64,000 nt of DNA from Njordibacter sp028825405 (GCF_047730065.1 NZ_CP159829.1:682001-746000); one strand, 5' to 3'; positions 35,653 to 45,079 are shown, numbered from the stretch's first letter. Notes: a model not told the origin generated them from the sequence alone. Numbers and translations are program-made.

Positions 35653-35679
35653 TAATGTTTGTGTGTTTTCTGCCGATAA
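35653..35679 (+). promoter_or_regulatory. Sigma-28 promoter of the second fliS
   Basis: TAATGTTT, eleven bases and a perfect GCCGATAA match the sigma-28 consensus at 15 of 16 positions. The start codon of the second fliS is about 35 bases downstream. Confidence 0.85.
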
Positions 35680-35714
35680 TATAAGTGTTATCTACCGTAA
35701 TGAAGGAACACTTT

Positions 35715-36122
35715 ATGAATGCTATCGCAGCCTTGGCGAAATATGGCCAAATTAAAAATGATACCCAAACCACCTATGCGTCACCTCATCAGTTAATGTT
35801 GATGTTATTTGATGGTGCAATTGAAGCCATGAGCATGACCATCGGAGCTATCCAAAACAACAATTTTGAGTTACGAAGTAAACAAAGCACTCGTTCCATT
35901 ACCATTATTAATGGTATGCGTGAATGTTTAGACATGGAAACGGGTGGAGATTTAGCTAATAATTTATATTCCTTGTATCAATATATGACCAAAGAATTAT
36001 TTAGAGCCAGTTTTAAAAATGATGCGGATACTGTGCAAAATATTCAGGCCATGTTGAAAGATATTCGTGGGTCTTGGGAAAAAATACCTTTAAACATGCA
36101 CTATATGCAAAAGGTCAATTGA
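35715..36122 (+). CDS. fliS: Flagellar export chaperone FliS (second copy)
   Basis: The ATG at 35715 has AAGGA seven bases upstream and lies after a sigma-28 element; two upstream in-frame starts (35685, 35700) are less likely. The 135-residue product begins MNAIAALAKYGQIKNDTQTT and has the LMLMLFDGAIEAM motif. It is closer to typical FliS than the first copy. Being under sigma-28, it should be made together with flagellin, while the first copy may be read from the fliD sigma-54 promoter. Confidence 0.92.
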   Translation: MNAIAALAKYGQIKNDTQTTYASPHQLMLMLFDGAIEAMSMTIGAIQNNNFELRSKQSTRSITIINGMRECLDMETGGDLANNLYSLYQYMTKELFRASFKNDADTVQNIQAMLKDIRGSWEKIPLNMHYMQKVN

Positions 36123-36220
36123 CTCGAGATACACTTGGTTACAAAGTAACGGAGTGTTTTACTTGCACTAAATTGAATATGTCGGTATTTTGACGGTTCC
36201 AAATGTGTATGGATGGACCC

Positions 36221-37342
36221 ATGTCAATTACCGATTCTTTATTGTTAGGCAACTCGCCTCCCATGCAGCAGGTTAAACTGCTCATTCAGCAGGTTGCTCA
36301 GTCTAACGCCTCTGTGCTCATTCTTGGTGAATCGGGCACGGGTAAAGAGTTGGTGGCGAAAGCCTTGCATCAAGAATCTAGCCGCTGCGAGCACTCATAT
36401 GTGCCAGTAAACTGTGGCGCTATTCCTTCAGAGTTGCTTGAAAGTGAATTGTTTGGCCATGAGAAAGGGGCTTTTTCGGGTGCATCTAGTGCCAAAAAAG
36501 GTCGTTTTGAACTGGCGGATAAGGGCACTTTGCTGCTAGATGAAATAGGCGAAATGCCCCTCAGTATGCAAGTTAAACTGCTGCGTGTGTTGCAAGAACA
36601 AGTCATCGATCGAGTGGGTAGCGAGAAGCCCCGATCCATTGACGTGCGCATTGTTGCTGCTACCCATCAGAACTTATCAGATAAGGTAGCCGCACGTGAT
36701 TTCCGCGAAGACCTTTACTACCGACTTAATGTATTTCCTATTCAAATGCCACCGCTGCGCGAGCGCGGTGAAGACATTCTTTTATTGTGGAACTTTTTTG
36801 CACAAGAACTCTGTGTAGGAGACGATTCCCCGGTAACTCTTTCTATGGCTGCGGCTCATGATTTGATGCAGCGCCAATGGAAGGGCAACTGCCGTGAATT
36901 GCGTAATTTAGTAGAGCGCATGAACATTTTGTACCCTGGTGCAGAAATTACCTTACAAAATCTTCAGCCCAGTGCCCCCATACTGGTATCAGACATGCTT
37001 GCTGTGGAGGGCCAAGTAGAATTAGCGTTATATCCCCAAGCGTTGGAAAGTAATCCTTCTAGGGTCAAAGATGTAGTTGAGCCTCCGCGTTTATTTGATC
37101 CTCTCGTGATAGACGAGCATCCAAGTAATATTGATAGCCTCGCTGACATGCTAGTGTCAGCCATAGACATGAGCCACGGTTGTGATCTTAAACAGCAGCT
37201 CATTGCTGTTGAAACCCAACTCATTCAAAAAGCCCTCGATGCGACCTCAGGTAATGTCAGTAAAGCCGCAGACTTACTCAGTGTCAGACGTACGACATTG
37301 ATCGAAAAAATTAAGAAATACCAGCTTCAAGAATTGAGTTAA
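36221..37342 (+). CDS. Sigma-54-dependent transcriptional activator, FleQ/FlrA-like without N-terminal domain
   Basis: The product (373 residues from ATG 36221; an ATG at 36203 adds six) consists of an AAA+ sigma-54 activation domain from its first residues (Walker A ILGESGTGKELVAKALH, Walker B GTLLLDEIGEMP) and a Fis-type helix-turn-helix at the C-terminus (ATSGNVSKAADLLSVRRTTL). Master regulators FleQ and FlrA have about 130 additional N-terminal residues, missing here. The sigma-54 contact loop reads GAFSGA, not GAFTGA. It lies between fliS and flrC as FleQ does in Pseudomonas and probably runs the sigma-54 flagellar promoters in this window. Confidence 0.82.
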   Translation: MSITDSLLLGNSPPMQQVKLLIQQVAQSNASVLILGESGTGKELVAKALHQESSRCEHSYVPVNCGAIPSELLESELFGHEKGAFSGASSAKKGRFELADKGTLLLDEIGEMPLSMQVKLLRVLQEQVIDRVGSEKPRSIDVRIVAATHQNLSDKVAARDFREDLYYRLNVFPIQMPPLRERGEDILLLWNFFAQELCVGDDSPVTLSMAAAHDLMQRQWKGNCRELRNLVERMNILYPGAEITLQNLQPSAPILVSDMLAVEGQVELALYPQALESNPSRVKDVVEPPRLFDPLVIDEHPSNIDSLADMLVSAIDMSHGCDLKQQLIAVETQLIQKALDATSGNVSKAADLLSVRRTTLIEKIKKYQLQELS

Positions 37343-37434
37343 CATTGACGTAATCTCGTCTATGTTCATTAAAAGTATTTTATTTTTATATAAATACTGT
37401 TTAAAAACATAAACTTAGTATAGTTTAATGTTTA

Positions 37435-37450
37435 TGGCACCAAAATTGCA
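37435..37450 (+). promoter_or_regulatory. Sigma-54 promoter of the flrC-fliE operon
   Basis: TGGCACCAAAATTGCA is a full match to the core consensus TGGCAC-N5-TTGCA, with GG and GC twelve bases apart. It lies about 55 bases before the flrC-like start. Confidence 0.93.
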
Positions 37451-37506
37451 TTTAAATTTGTGAATAGTTTTAAAGCCCTTTGGGCAAACCACAAATGGAA
37501 GCAATG

Positions 37507-38949
37507 ATGGCCAACACCAATCCAACAGTCGCAGTACTCGATAGCCAAGACACCGGCCTAGACATGCTTGCCGAAATGGCAAGCGGTGCGGGTATGGTGG
37601 CCTTACCAGCTCATGACTTGAATGAACTGGAAGTGTTATTTGGTCGGGGTCAAATCGACCTACTGGTTATTAATGCGGCTAGTTTACAAGTACCATTGGC
37701 GAGTGTTTTTCAACACTTAGCCGCCTCTTTACACCGCGCCAGTGTGCTGGTTTTGGTTGAGGCGAATGACGTGGCTATGGCTGTTGAGGCGATGGCCTTA
37801 GGTGCCAAAAATGTACTTCCCCTGCCGATTGAACCTGGTCGTTTTAAACGCTATCTAGGTCAATTACTTGCGCGTCAGCCAGATGGATTTATTTGTCGAG
37901 ACCTCCGCAGTCAGCAGCTTTTAGCGCTCTCTGAACGGGTAGCACAAACGGATGTGACAGTGCTTATTGGGGGTGAATCTGGTGCTGGTAAAGAAGTCTT
38001 AGCCAAGCACATTCACCAAGCGTCACCTAGATCAAAAGGCGAATTTGTAGCAGTGAACTGCGCCTCGATCCCAGAAACGATGCTAGAAGACATGCTTTTT
38101 GGTCACGAGAAGGGGTCTTTTACTGGAGCCCATCAGCGTTATTTAGGCTTATTTGAACAGGCCCAAGGTGGCACCTTATTCTTAGACGAAGTGGGTGAGT
38201 TACCCTTTTCGTTACAAGCAAAGCTTTTGCGAGTGGTACAAGAAAAAGAACTCAAGCGTTTGGGAGGCACAGAAGTCATCAAGTTAGATGCACGCATTAT
38301 TGCGGCCACCAACCGTGATTTACAAAAAGAAGTCTTAGAAAAGCGTTTCAGAGAAGACCTCTATTATCGCTTAAACGTGTTCCCTCTGAAGCTATTACCC
38401 CTTAAAGAACGGGCGCAGGATATCTTACCGATTGCTCAGTTCTTATTGCAACGTCATCGTGGCTCTATGGGCGCCATGGCAGCAAATGCTCAGTTTGATA
38501 AGCCCGCATTAGGTTTTTTACAATCTTATTCGTGGCCAGGTAATGTGCGAGAATTAGAAAATGTGGTGCAGCGTGCCTTAGTGCTTGCTGTTGGTGGCTC
38601 CATTGGCCTAGAGCATTTGCTAGTTGATGGTGGGCTTGATGATTTTATGGAACAGATCCCTAATCTTGGGCTAGTACAGAATGTGAGTTCTTTGCCACAA
38701 ATGGCTGAACAAGAGCATTACCAGACGTATCAAGCAACAGGCACAGATGGCGGCTTTGTAGGGCAAGATCTCAACAATCGAGGCTTGTCTGACGTGGCCC
38801 GCGACAGTGAACAAAAAATGATCTTAATCACTTTAGACCGACTTAATGGTAGCCGCAAAGACGCTGCTATTGAACTGGGCATTAGCCCTCGAACCCTTCG
38901 TTATAAGCTTGCTAAGATGAAAGATCTTGGTATGGCCATCCCTAGTTAA
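37507..38949 (+). CDS. flrC: Sigma-54 activator FlrC/FleR-like with degenerate receiver domain
   Basis: I chose the ATG at 37507 (GGAAG five bases upstream); starts at 37480, 37495 and 37504 are also open. Residues about 8-125 fold like a response-regulator receiver (PTVAVLDS, ending NVLPLPIEPGRF). Where the phosphorylated Asp should be, however, the strand reads DLLVINAAS, so the acceptor looks lost. The AAA+ domain has IGGESGAGKEVLAKH, a GSFTGA contact loop and GTLFLDEVGELP. The Fis-like HTH is at the end (RKDAAIELGISPRTLRYKL). No FlrB/FleS kinase gene accompanies it. It likely drives class III genes by a phosphorylation-independent route. Confidence 0.85.
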   Translation: MANTNPTVAVLDSQDTGLDMLAEMASGAGMVALPAHDLNELEVLFGRGQIDLLVINAASLQVPLASVFQHLAASLHRASVLVLVEANDVAMAVEAMALGAKNVLPLPIEPGRFKRYLGQLLARQPDGFICRDLRSQQLLALSERVAQTDVTVLIGGESGAGKEVLAKHIHQASPRSKGEFVAVNCASIPETMLEDMLFGHEKGSFTGAHQRYLGLFEQAQGGTLFLDEVGELPFSLQAKLLRVVQEKELKRLGGTEVIKLDARIIAATNRDLQKEVLEKRFREDLYYRLNVFPLKLLPLKERAQDILPIAQFLLQRHRGSMGAMAANAQFDKPALGFLQSYSWPGNVRELENVVQRALVLAVGGSIGLEHLLVDGGLDDFMEQIPNLGLVQNVSSLPQMAEQEHYQTYQATGTDGGFVGQDLNNRGLSDVARDSEQKMILITLDRLNGSRKDAAIELGISPRTLRYKLAKMKDLGMAIPS

Positions 38950-38962
38950 AGAGTAATAAATT

Positions 38963-39298
38963 ATGAATGTAAATAGTGCAAACTCAATGCAGGGCATGAT
39001 CAATCAAATGCGCATCATGGCCAGCCAATCCCAAACACAAGCGCCAGGCCTTAATGGTGTCAATCAAACTGAAGGCGTTTCTAGCTTTGGTGAAGCCTTA
39101 TCTTCAAGCCTTAAGTCGGTGAATGAAACTCAAATGACGGCCAAAAATATGGCCGAAGCCTATGACCGTGGAGTCGATATCCCTCTAGCAGACGTCATGC
39201 TAAGCATGCAGAAATCATCCATGGCCTACCAAGCAACCTTACAAGTAAGAAACAAAGTGTTGTCGGCCTATCAAGACATTATGAAGATGCCCGTTTAA
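38963..39298 (+). CDS. fliE: Flagellar MS ring-rod adaptor FliE
   Basis: FliE (111 residues) links the MS ring to the rod. The C-terminal part PLADVMLSMQKSSMAYQATL followed by QVRNKVLSAYQDIMKMPV is the family signature. It begins 13 bases after flrC and is therefore in that sigma-54 operon. Confidence 0.95.
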   Translation: MNVNSANSMQGMINQMRIMASQSQTQAPGLNGVNQTEGVSSFGEALSSSLKSVNETQMTAKNMAEAYDRGVDIPLADVMLSMQKSSMAYQATLQVRNKVLSAYQDIMKMPV

Positions 39299-39340
39299 GC
39301 CCCAATAATAACCATAACGACTAAGTTTTAGGATAATCCC

Positions 39341-41080
39341 ATGGCAGAGACAACGATGAATCAAGCGGCATTACCAGCTGGAGCAGAGACTCCAGAGCAG
39401 ACTGTGCCACAAGGCATTTGGTCTGAATTTTTGGCACAGCCTGCTGTTAGACGCACCTTACCCTTGGCCGTGACAGTATTCGCTTTATTGGTGATGGTGA
39501 TGGTTTACATGTCATTAAATAAGGCCAGCTATCGGCCTTTATTTCCAGGCATGAGTGGCGTTGATCAGGCAGCAGCCTTTGAAAGTTTGCAAAAAGCGGG
39601 CATGGCAGTCGAAATTGATGCTGCCACAGGGTCGGTGAGTGTGCCCACTGATTCATATCACCAGGCGAAGATGGTACTAGCTAGTCAAGGTATTCCAGCC
39701 ACATCGACAGACGGATTTGCCATGATTCGTGACCAGCAGTCTATGGGTACGAGCCAATTTATTGAACAAAAACGCTATCAACTAGCCATTGAAGAAGAGT
39801 TAGGCAATTCAATTAGCAGCATTCAGGCGGTACAGGCGGCACGAGTGCATCTTGCGGTTCCTAAGCAGTCTGTGTTTGTGCGTAACCGAGTTGAGCCCAC
39901 TGCATCGGTTATTCTAACCCTTGCCCAAGGGCGCAGATTATCTGAATCTCAAGCCCAGGCTGTGGTGCACATGGTGGCTTCTAGTGTGCCTTACCTAGAA
40001 GCTTCAAATGTTTCTGTAGTCGATCAGTTTGGGAATCTGTTGGCTAATGATGACGACTTAAGTGGCCTAGGCATGAGTGATAAGCAGCTTAGTTATCGCA
40101 ACAAATTAGAAAAAATGTACCAACAACGGATTCAATCTTTGTTAGGGCCATTAGTTGGCGCCAATAAGTTACGTGCTGAAGTGAATGCTGACATGGACTT
40201 TACGGTTCAGGAAATGACTCAGGAAAATTATAATCCTGATACCATTGCGATCCGCAGTGAGCAACTGACTCAGGGCGCTGGCAATAAATCAGGTATTGCA
40301 GGTGAAGGTGTTCCTGGTGCTTTGTCTAATGAACCTCCCCAAGACCCTGTGATGCAGGAGAATCAAACTGAAACCATTGATTTAGGTAACACACCGGGAG
40401 AAACTGAAGTTGCTGGTCCTCTTAATCGCACCCGAAATTACGAAATTGATCGTACTATTCAGCACACCAAACTTGCCACGGGAGAGCTAAAGCGCCTGAG
40501 TATTTCAGTCGTCATTGATGAGCCCCTTGTGACCAATGACGAGGGTGAGCAAGTGCGTCAGCCACTGACGGCAGATCAGGTTGAACGTTTTCAAAGCTTG
40601 GTTAAAACTGCAGTCGGCTTTGATGACCAGCGTGGAGATAACGTAACTGTCCTCGGTATGGCTTTTCAGATTGAGGCGGTCATTCCAGAAACTCCCTTGT
40701 GGGAACAAAACTGGGCGCAGAATTTGGTGCGTCAATTATTGATTGCTATACTGGCGCTGGTGTTTATTTTAGTCGTGCTTAGGCCAGCTATTAAACGCCT
40801 TGTGACCACTGATGTTGCCGCAGACGCTTCTGATGAAGCTATAGAGTTGGGCCCAGATGGCCAACCTATTGTTCAGGCACCAGAAGAAGACATGATTGAT
40901 GGTGAAACCTTAGAAGACATGAAAGCAAGAATGCGGCCGAAGAAATCTTCCGTATCCATGGATATGTTAGATACGGCCAACAGTTATGATGATAAAGTCG
41001 CGCTCATGCGTATGTTAGTGACCGAAGACTCCAAGCGAGTTGCCGGGGTCATGAGTAATTGGGTAAAGCAAGACCTTTAA
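39341..41080 (+). CDS. fliF: Flagellar MS-ring protein FliF
   Basis: FliF (579 residues) forms the MS ring in the inner membrane. It has a transmembrane segment at about residues 43-65 and YRPLFPGMSGVDQAAAFESL in the first ring-building domain. RYQLAIEEELGNSISSIQAV and ARVHLAVPKQSVFVRN belong to the second. A second membrane segment is at about 465-485 (LLIAILALVFILVVLRPAI). The C-terminal tail that binds FliG (SYDDKVALMRMLVTEDSKRV) is present. Length is normal. Confidence 0.97.
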   Translation: MAETTMNQAALPAGAETPEQTVPQGIWSEFLAQPAVRRTLPLAVTVFALLVMVMVYMSLNKASYRPLFPGMSGVDQAAAFESLQKAGMAVEIDAATGSVSVPTDSYHQAKMVLASQGIPATSTDGFAMIRDQQSMGTSQFIEQKRYQLAIEEELGNSISSIQAVQAARVHLAVPKQSVFVRNRVEPTASVILTLAQGRRLSESQAQAVVHMVASSVPYLEASNVSVVDQFGNLLANDDDLSGLGMSDKQLSYRNKLEKMYQQRIQSLLGPLVGANKLRAEVNADMDFTVQEMTQENYNPDTIAIRSEQLTQGAGNKSGIAGEGVPGALSNEPPQDPVMQENQTETIDLGNTPGETEVAGPLNRTRNYEIDRTIQHTKLATGELKRLSISVVIDEPLVTNDEGEQVRQPLTADQVERFQSLVKTAVGFDDQRGDNVTVLGMAFQIEAVIPETPLWEQNWAQNLVRQLLIAILALVFILVVLRPAIKRLVTTDVAADASDEAIELGPDGQPIVQAPEEDMIDGETLEDMKARMRPKKSSVSMDMLDTANSYDDKVALMRMLVTEDSKRVAGVMSNWVKQDL

Positions 41081-41127
41081 GGTTTGCTAGAATAGCTGCG
41101 ACAGTGAGTTAAAGACGAGAAAGCACT

Positions 41128-42174
41128 ATGGCTGATAAGAAAAAACTAGAACCGGATGTCGACCTAAAAAAGGAAGACGAGTTTCAGGCGTTAACCAAAA
41201 CTCAAAAGACGGCCATTATTATGATGGTTTTGGGAGAGGAAGAGGCGGCTAATGTTATTGGTCACCTGCCTCCAAGAGAGGTGCAGCATTTAGGTGCTGC
41301 CATGGTTTCTGTGGCTAACGTGTCCCAAGGAGCAGTGGACATGGTGCTGGACGAATTTGTTGGGACTATGAAACAACAAACCAACCTGTCTATGGGCACC
41401 AGCGATTATGTACAGCGAGTCTTTAATAAAGCCCTGGGCGAAGACAAAGCATCGAGTGTACTTAATCGAATTATTCCTACGCGCGCAAGTAACGGCTTAG
41501 ATATTCTGAACTGGATGGATGCCCGCTCGATCGCTGAAATGATTCGTGGAGAACACCCCCAAATTATTTCTATTATTGTGTCTTTTTTAGAGCATGAAGT
41601 AGCGGCTGACGTATTACACTATTTACCAGAAGATCTGCGCGCAGACATTATTATGCGGGTGGCACAGCTGGAGACGATCCAGCCAGAAGCCTTAGAAGAA
41701 CTAGAAACCATTATGCAAAAACAGTTCACCAGTAACTCTGCTGTGAAATCATCTAATGTGGGTGGGGTCAACCAAGCGGCTAAGATCATGAACTTTACCA
41801 AGTCTGATATGGAGACCCAAATTATGGGTAACCTAATGGAACGTGATGAAGACCTGACAGGTCGTATTCAAGATAATATGTTTGTGTTTGATAACCTTTC
41901 AGGTGTGGATGCAAGAAGTATTCAGGTGCTCATTCGCAACATTGAAACCGATCTGCTGATGGTGGCATTAAAAGGCGCAGATGACCTGGTTAAAGATACG
42001 TTTTTGGATAATATGTCTAAACGTGCGGGTATACTTTTTCTTGATGACATGGAGGCTAAAGGCCCCATGCGTATTAGTGAAGTGGAAGAAGCTCAAAAAG
42101 ATATTCTACGCACAGCCCGCCGATTATCTGATGCGGGAGAGATGATGCTAGGTGGTGGAGCTGACTTTGTCTGA
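41128..42174 (+). CDS. fliG: Flagellar motor switch protein FliG
   Basis: FliG (348 residues) is the rotor protein of the C-ring that contacts the stator. The N-terminal domain has TKTQKTAIIMMVLGEEEAAN, the middle EHPQIISIIVSFLEHEVAAD, and the C-terminal torque helix FVFDNLSGVDARSIQVLIRN. It overlaps the start of fliH. Confidence 0.97.
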   Translation: MADKKKLEPDVDLKKEDEFQALTKTQKTAIIMMVLGEEEAANVIGHLPPREVQHLGAAMVSVANVSQGAVDMVLDEFVGTMKQQTNLSMGTSDYVQRVFNKALGEDKASSVLNRIIPTRASNGLDILNWMDARSIAEMIRGEHPQIISIIVSFLEHEVAADVLHYLPEDLRADIIMRVAQLETIQPEALEELETIMQKQFTSNSAVKSSNVGGVNQAAKIMNFTKSDMETQIMGNLMERDEDLTGRIQDNMFVFDNLSGVDARSIQVLIRNIETDLLMVALKGADDLVKDTFLDNMSKRAGILFLDDMEAKGPMRISEVEEAQKDILRTARRLSDAGEMMLGGGADFV

Positions 42175-43672
42175 TAATGTGATCAAACATGATTTTACAG
42201 GGGATTACCAAACCTTCGAAACGTCTTTGTCTGGACTTGACGTTGAATTCTCGCCGTTTTTCTCTCTTACATCTCAAGCGGGAGCAGCGTCTAAAGAGGG
42301 TTTCTCTGCGGCTGAAGTTTCTGTTGTGAGCCAAGCTCAAGCAAAACACGAAGATTGGAAGGTATTTACTGTGCCCCATGAGGATGCCAACTTTGCTGGT
42401 GCATCGGATGCTGCATCGGATATCACGGGGGAGGACGCATTGCTAACAGCAGCAAATGGTGTTGAAGGTGACACTATTGCGACCCCAGACACCACCAGTC
42501 ACGATGAGGGCTATGAGCAAGGTTACCAAGAAGGCTATGACCAAGGCTTTGCATTGGGTCAAACTGAAGGTGAGCTTAAAGGTATTGAAACGGGCCAACA
42601 ACAAGTTGAGGTGCTAGAGCAACAGCGCAATAAAGACATGCAAGTGGCTTTAGGGCACCTATCACAATTAACCGATACCTTATCTGATGAATTGTTACAG
42701 CCTATGCAAACTTTAGCTGTGCACTTAGCTAAAGAGTTAGTACGTGGTGAGCTAAGTTTATCCTCACAGGCGATAGAAAGGCTAATTATGCTGAGTATGG
42801 AGCAGCTTCAAAGTACCCAGTCTACTATTCAGGTGCATATGAATCCCCTTGAGTTTGAGCGTTTACAACAGCATAAAGGCTTGCCAGATCAAGTGGTGTT
42901 GCAACCCAGTAATGATGTGTCTATGGGCAGTATAAAAGTAGAGCATGCAGACAGTTGGGTCGAAGATTTGATGGAAGACCGTTTAGCACAAATTTCCCAG
43001 CAAGCGTTTGGTTTTATTGATGAAAAATTGATTGAGCCGCTTGAAATATTGGACGACAAGCCATTACCAAAACTAGAGCAAGAGCAAGAGCAAGAGATGG
43101 ACTCTGCCCCAGAGCCGGTGTCCTCACTTGAGACAGAGTCAGAGTCAGAAACATCACTAGGGCCGCAACTCAATTCAGAGACAGAGATAGGAATAGATCC
43201 AGACGCAGATACAGAAGCAGTTACAGGCGCGGATATAGATACAGATATAGATACAGATACAGATATAGCAGCAGAATTAGATTCAAAGGTGGAGTCTGCT
43301 AATAAGACTGAACCTGAATCTGAGCTTGAACTGCATGTGACATCTGATTTAGAGTTAGAAACTGCTCAAGCGGTTGAATCCGAACCCGAATCTGAACCAG
43401 AAGTAGAGCTAGAATCAACATTAGAATTAGAAACCAAAACTGAAGCTGAAACTGAAACTCAAGCTGAAATAGTCGCCCCAGAGGATGAGGGCTTAGAGAA
43501 TAAGTCGCCAGATGAAGCTGTGGTAACTGAACAAGACCTCAAGCTAGAGTCAGACACAGACACAGACACAGACACAGACACAGACACAGACACAGACACA
43601 GACACAGGGCCCAATAATGTTAACAATGATGGGCAGTCTGAAAACGATCAAGGTAGGTCTACGCATGACTAA
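42167..43672 (+). CDS. fliH: Flagellar export ATPase regulator FliH with a long acidic repeat tail
   Basis: FliH holds the export ATPase FliI at the C-ring. The TTG at 42167 (GGAG upstream) gives 501 residues; a GTG at 42152 is also possible. Residues about 110-300 are FliH: EGYEQGYQEGYDQGFALGQT (GxxxG repeats) and LAVHLAKELVRGELSLSS. Normal FliH ends near residue 250-300. Here about 200 more follow, almost entirely Glu, Asp, Ser and Thr, including nine tandem Asp-Thr pairs encoded by nine perfect GACACA units at 43553-43606. The extension looks repeat-generated. The fliI ATG overlaps its end by eight bases. Confidence 0.88.
   Translation: MSDNVIKHDFTGDYQTFETSLSGLDVEFSPFFSLTSQAGAASKEGFSAAEVSVVSQAQAKHEDWKVFTVPHEDANFAGASDAASDITGEDALLTAANGVEGDTIATPDTTSHDEGYEQGYQEGYDQGFALGQTEGELKGIETGQQQVEVLEQQRNKDMQVALGHLSQLTDTLSDELLQPMQTLAVHLAKELVRGELSLSSQAIERLIMLSMEQLQSTQSTIQVHMNPLEFERLQQHKGLPDQVVLQPSNDVSMGSIKVEHADSWVEDLMEDRLAQISQQAFGFIDEKLIEPLEILDDKPLPKLEQEQEQEMDSAPEPVSSLETESESETSLGPQLNSETEIGIDPDADTEAVTGADIDTDIDTDTDIAAELDSKVESANKTEPESELELHVTSDLELETAQAVESEPESEPEVELESTLELETKTEAETETQAEIVAPEDEGLENKSPDEAVVTEQDLKLESDTDTDTDTDTDTDTDTDTGPNNVNNDGQSENDQGRSTHD
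43553..43606 (+). repeat. Nine perfect GACACA hexamers inside fliH
   Basis: Nine uninterrupted 6-bp units encode (Asp-Thr)9 near the FliH C-terminus. Change in unit number keeps the frame. Confidence 0.92.
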
Positions 43673-45035
43673 TTTAGCTGATAAGTTATCGCAAAGCCTT
43701 AGCCAAATTCAGGTCCAGCGCGCAAGTTCGCAAGGTGTATTAACGCGGGTGGTGGGCTTAACCCTAGAAGCCACTGGTGTGAATGCCCCAGTGGGTTCTT
43801 ACTGTGACATTATCAGCCCCAGTGGATCCACATTAGTGGCAGAAGTAGTCGGTTTTGGTGATGGAAGATTACTGTTAATGCCGTTTGGAAGCGTGCAAGG
43901 CATTGCTGCTGGTTTTAAGGTGAAACCGCAATCACAAACACAAAGTACGGCCATGAGTCGGTCTATGCTGGGACGCGTGTTAGACGGTATGGGCCATCCA
44001 CTCGATGGTGGACCTGACATTGTGGCAGAAGAGCACCGCAGTATTTTGGGACAATCTATTAATCCTCTGAAGCGGCGACCCATTGACCAAGCCTTAGATG
44101 TGGGCGTACGTAGTATTAACGCACTGCTTACTGTGGGTTGTGGCCAAAGACTTGGTTTGATGGCAGGTTCAGGTGTTGGTAAAAGTGTCCTCATGGGTAT
44201 GATGACCCGTTTTACCCAAGCTGAAGTGATTGTTATTGGGCTCATTGGTGAGCGGGGGCGAGAAGTTCAAGAATTTGTGCTCGATTCCCTGGGAGAAGAG
44301 GGGCTTGCTCGTTCTGTAGTCGTTGCAGCTCCAGGAGACACGTCTCCAGTCACACGCTTGCATGCGGCAAGATTGGCCACCACCATCGCCGAGTTTTTTA
44401 GAGATCAAGGCAAATCTGTATTACTGCTAATGGATTCTATTTCCCGTGTGGCCCAAGCCCAACGAGAAATTGGATTGGCCATTGGCGAACCACCTACAAC
44501 CAAAGGCTACCCTCCCTCAGTGTTTACCCTTATTCCAAACTTAATGGAGCGAGCAGGTAATGGCCATGAAGATGGGCAAGGTGCCATCACAGCTTTTTAT
44601 ACGGTGTTGGCAGAAGGTGATGATCAACAAGATCCCGTTGTTGATGCGGCTCGCTCTGTCCTCGATGGCCATATTGTCTTGAGTCGTGAGTTAGCTGAAG
44701 CGGGTCATTACCCAGCCATAGATATTAATCAGTCCATCAGTCGTTTAGCACCAGCTTTGCAAGGGTTAGGCCAGAAGCAGGCAGGGCAGCAACTCCGCCA
44801 GTGGTTAAATAGCTATGCAGAGAACAAAGATTTAATCACTGTGGGGGCTTATCAAGCAGGTAAAAACATAGTTTTAGACCAAGCCTTAGATAAAAAATTA
44901 AACATGGATCGATTCTTGCAACAAGGAATGCATGACTCGTGTGATATGGCAACCAGCTTGGATCATTTGCAAATCCTCGCACAACCGCCACAACACGAAT
45001 TTCAGCAATCAGAAACGCTGCAGGCTATGCCCTAA
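43665..45035 (+). CDS. fliI: Flagellum-specific ATP synthase FliI
   Basis: FliI (456 residues from ATG 43665, with AAGGTAGG upstream) is the ATPase of the export apparatus. It has Walker A LMAGSGVGKSVLMGMM, IGLIGERGREVQEFV, SVLLLMDSISRVAQAQREIG and GYPPSVFTLIPNLMERAG, all family hallmarks. The longer frame starting at 43617 lies inside fliH and is unlikely. Confidence 0.97.
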   Translation: MTNLADKLSQSLSQIQVQRASSQGVLTRVVGLTLEATGVNAPVGSYCDIISPSGSTLVAEVVGFGDGRLLLMPFGSVQGIAAGFKVKPQSQTQSTAMSRSMLGRVLDGMGHPLDGGPDIVAEEHRSILGQSINPLKRRPIDQALDVGVRSINALLTVGCGQRLGLMAGSGVGKSVLMGMMTRFTQAEVIVIGLIGERGREVQEFVLDSLGEEGLARSVVVAAPGDTSPVTRLHAARLATTIAEFFRDQGKSVLLLMDSISRVAQAQREIGLAIGEPPTTKGYPPSVFTLIPNLMERAGNGHEDGQGAITAFYTVLAEGDDQQDPVVDAARSVLDGHIVLSRELAEAGHYPAIDINQSISRLAPALQGLGQKQAGQQLRQWLNSYAENKDLITVGAYQAGKNIVLDQALDKKLNMDRFLQQGMHDSCDMATSLDHLQILAQPPQHEFQQSETLQAMP

Positions 45036-45079
45036 CTTTAGTTTAGTGCTGCGTCGGCAGCAATAAGTGGAGTAGGACT

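Noticed and set aside
42889..43173. Ser-rich minus-strand frame within fliH
   Set aside because: A shadow of the acidic repeats; no ribosome site or family signature.
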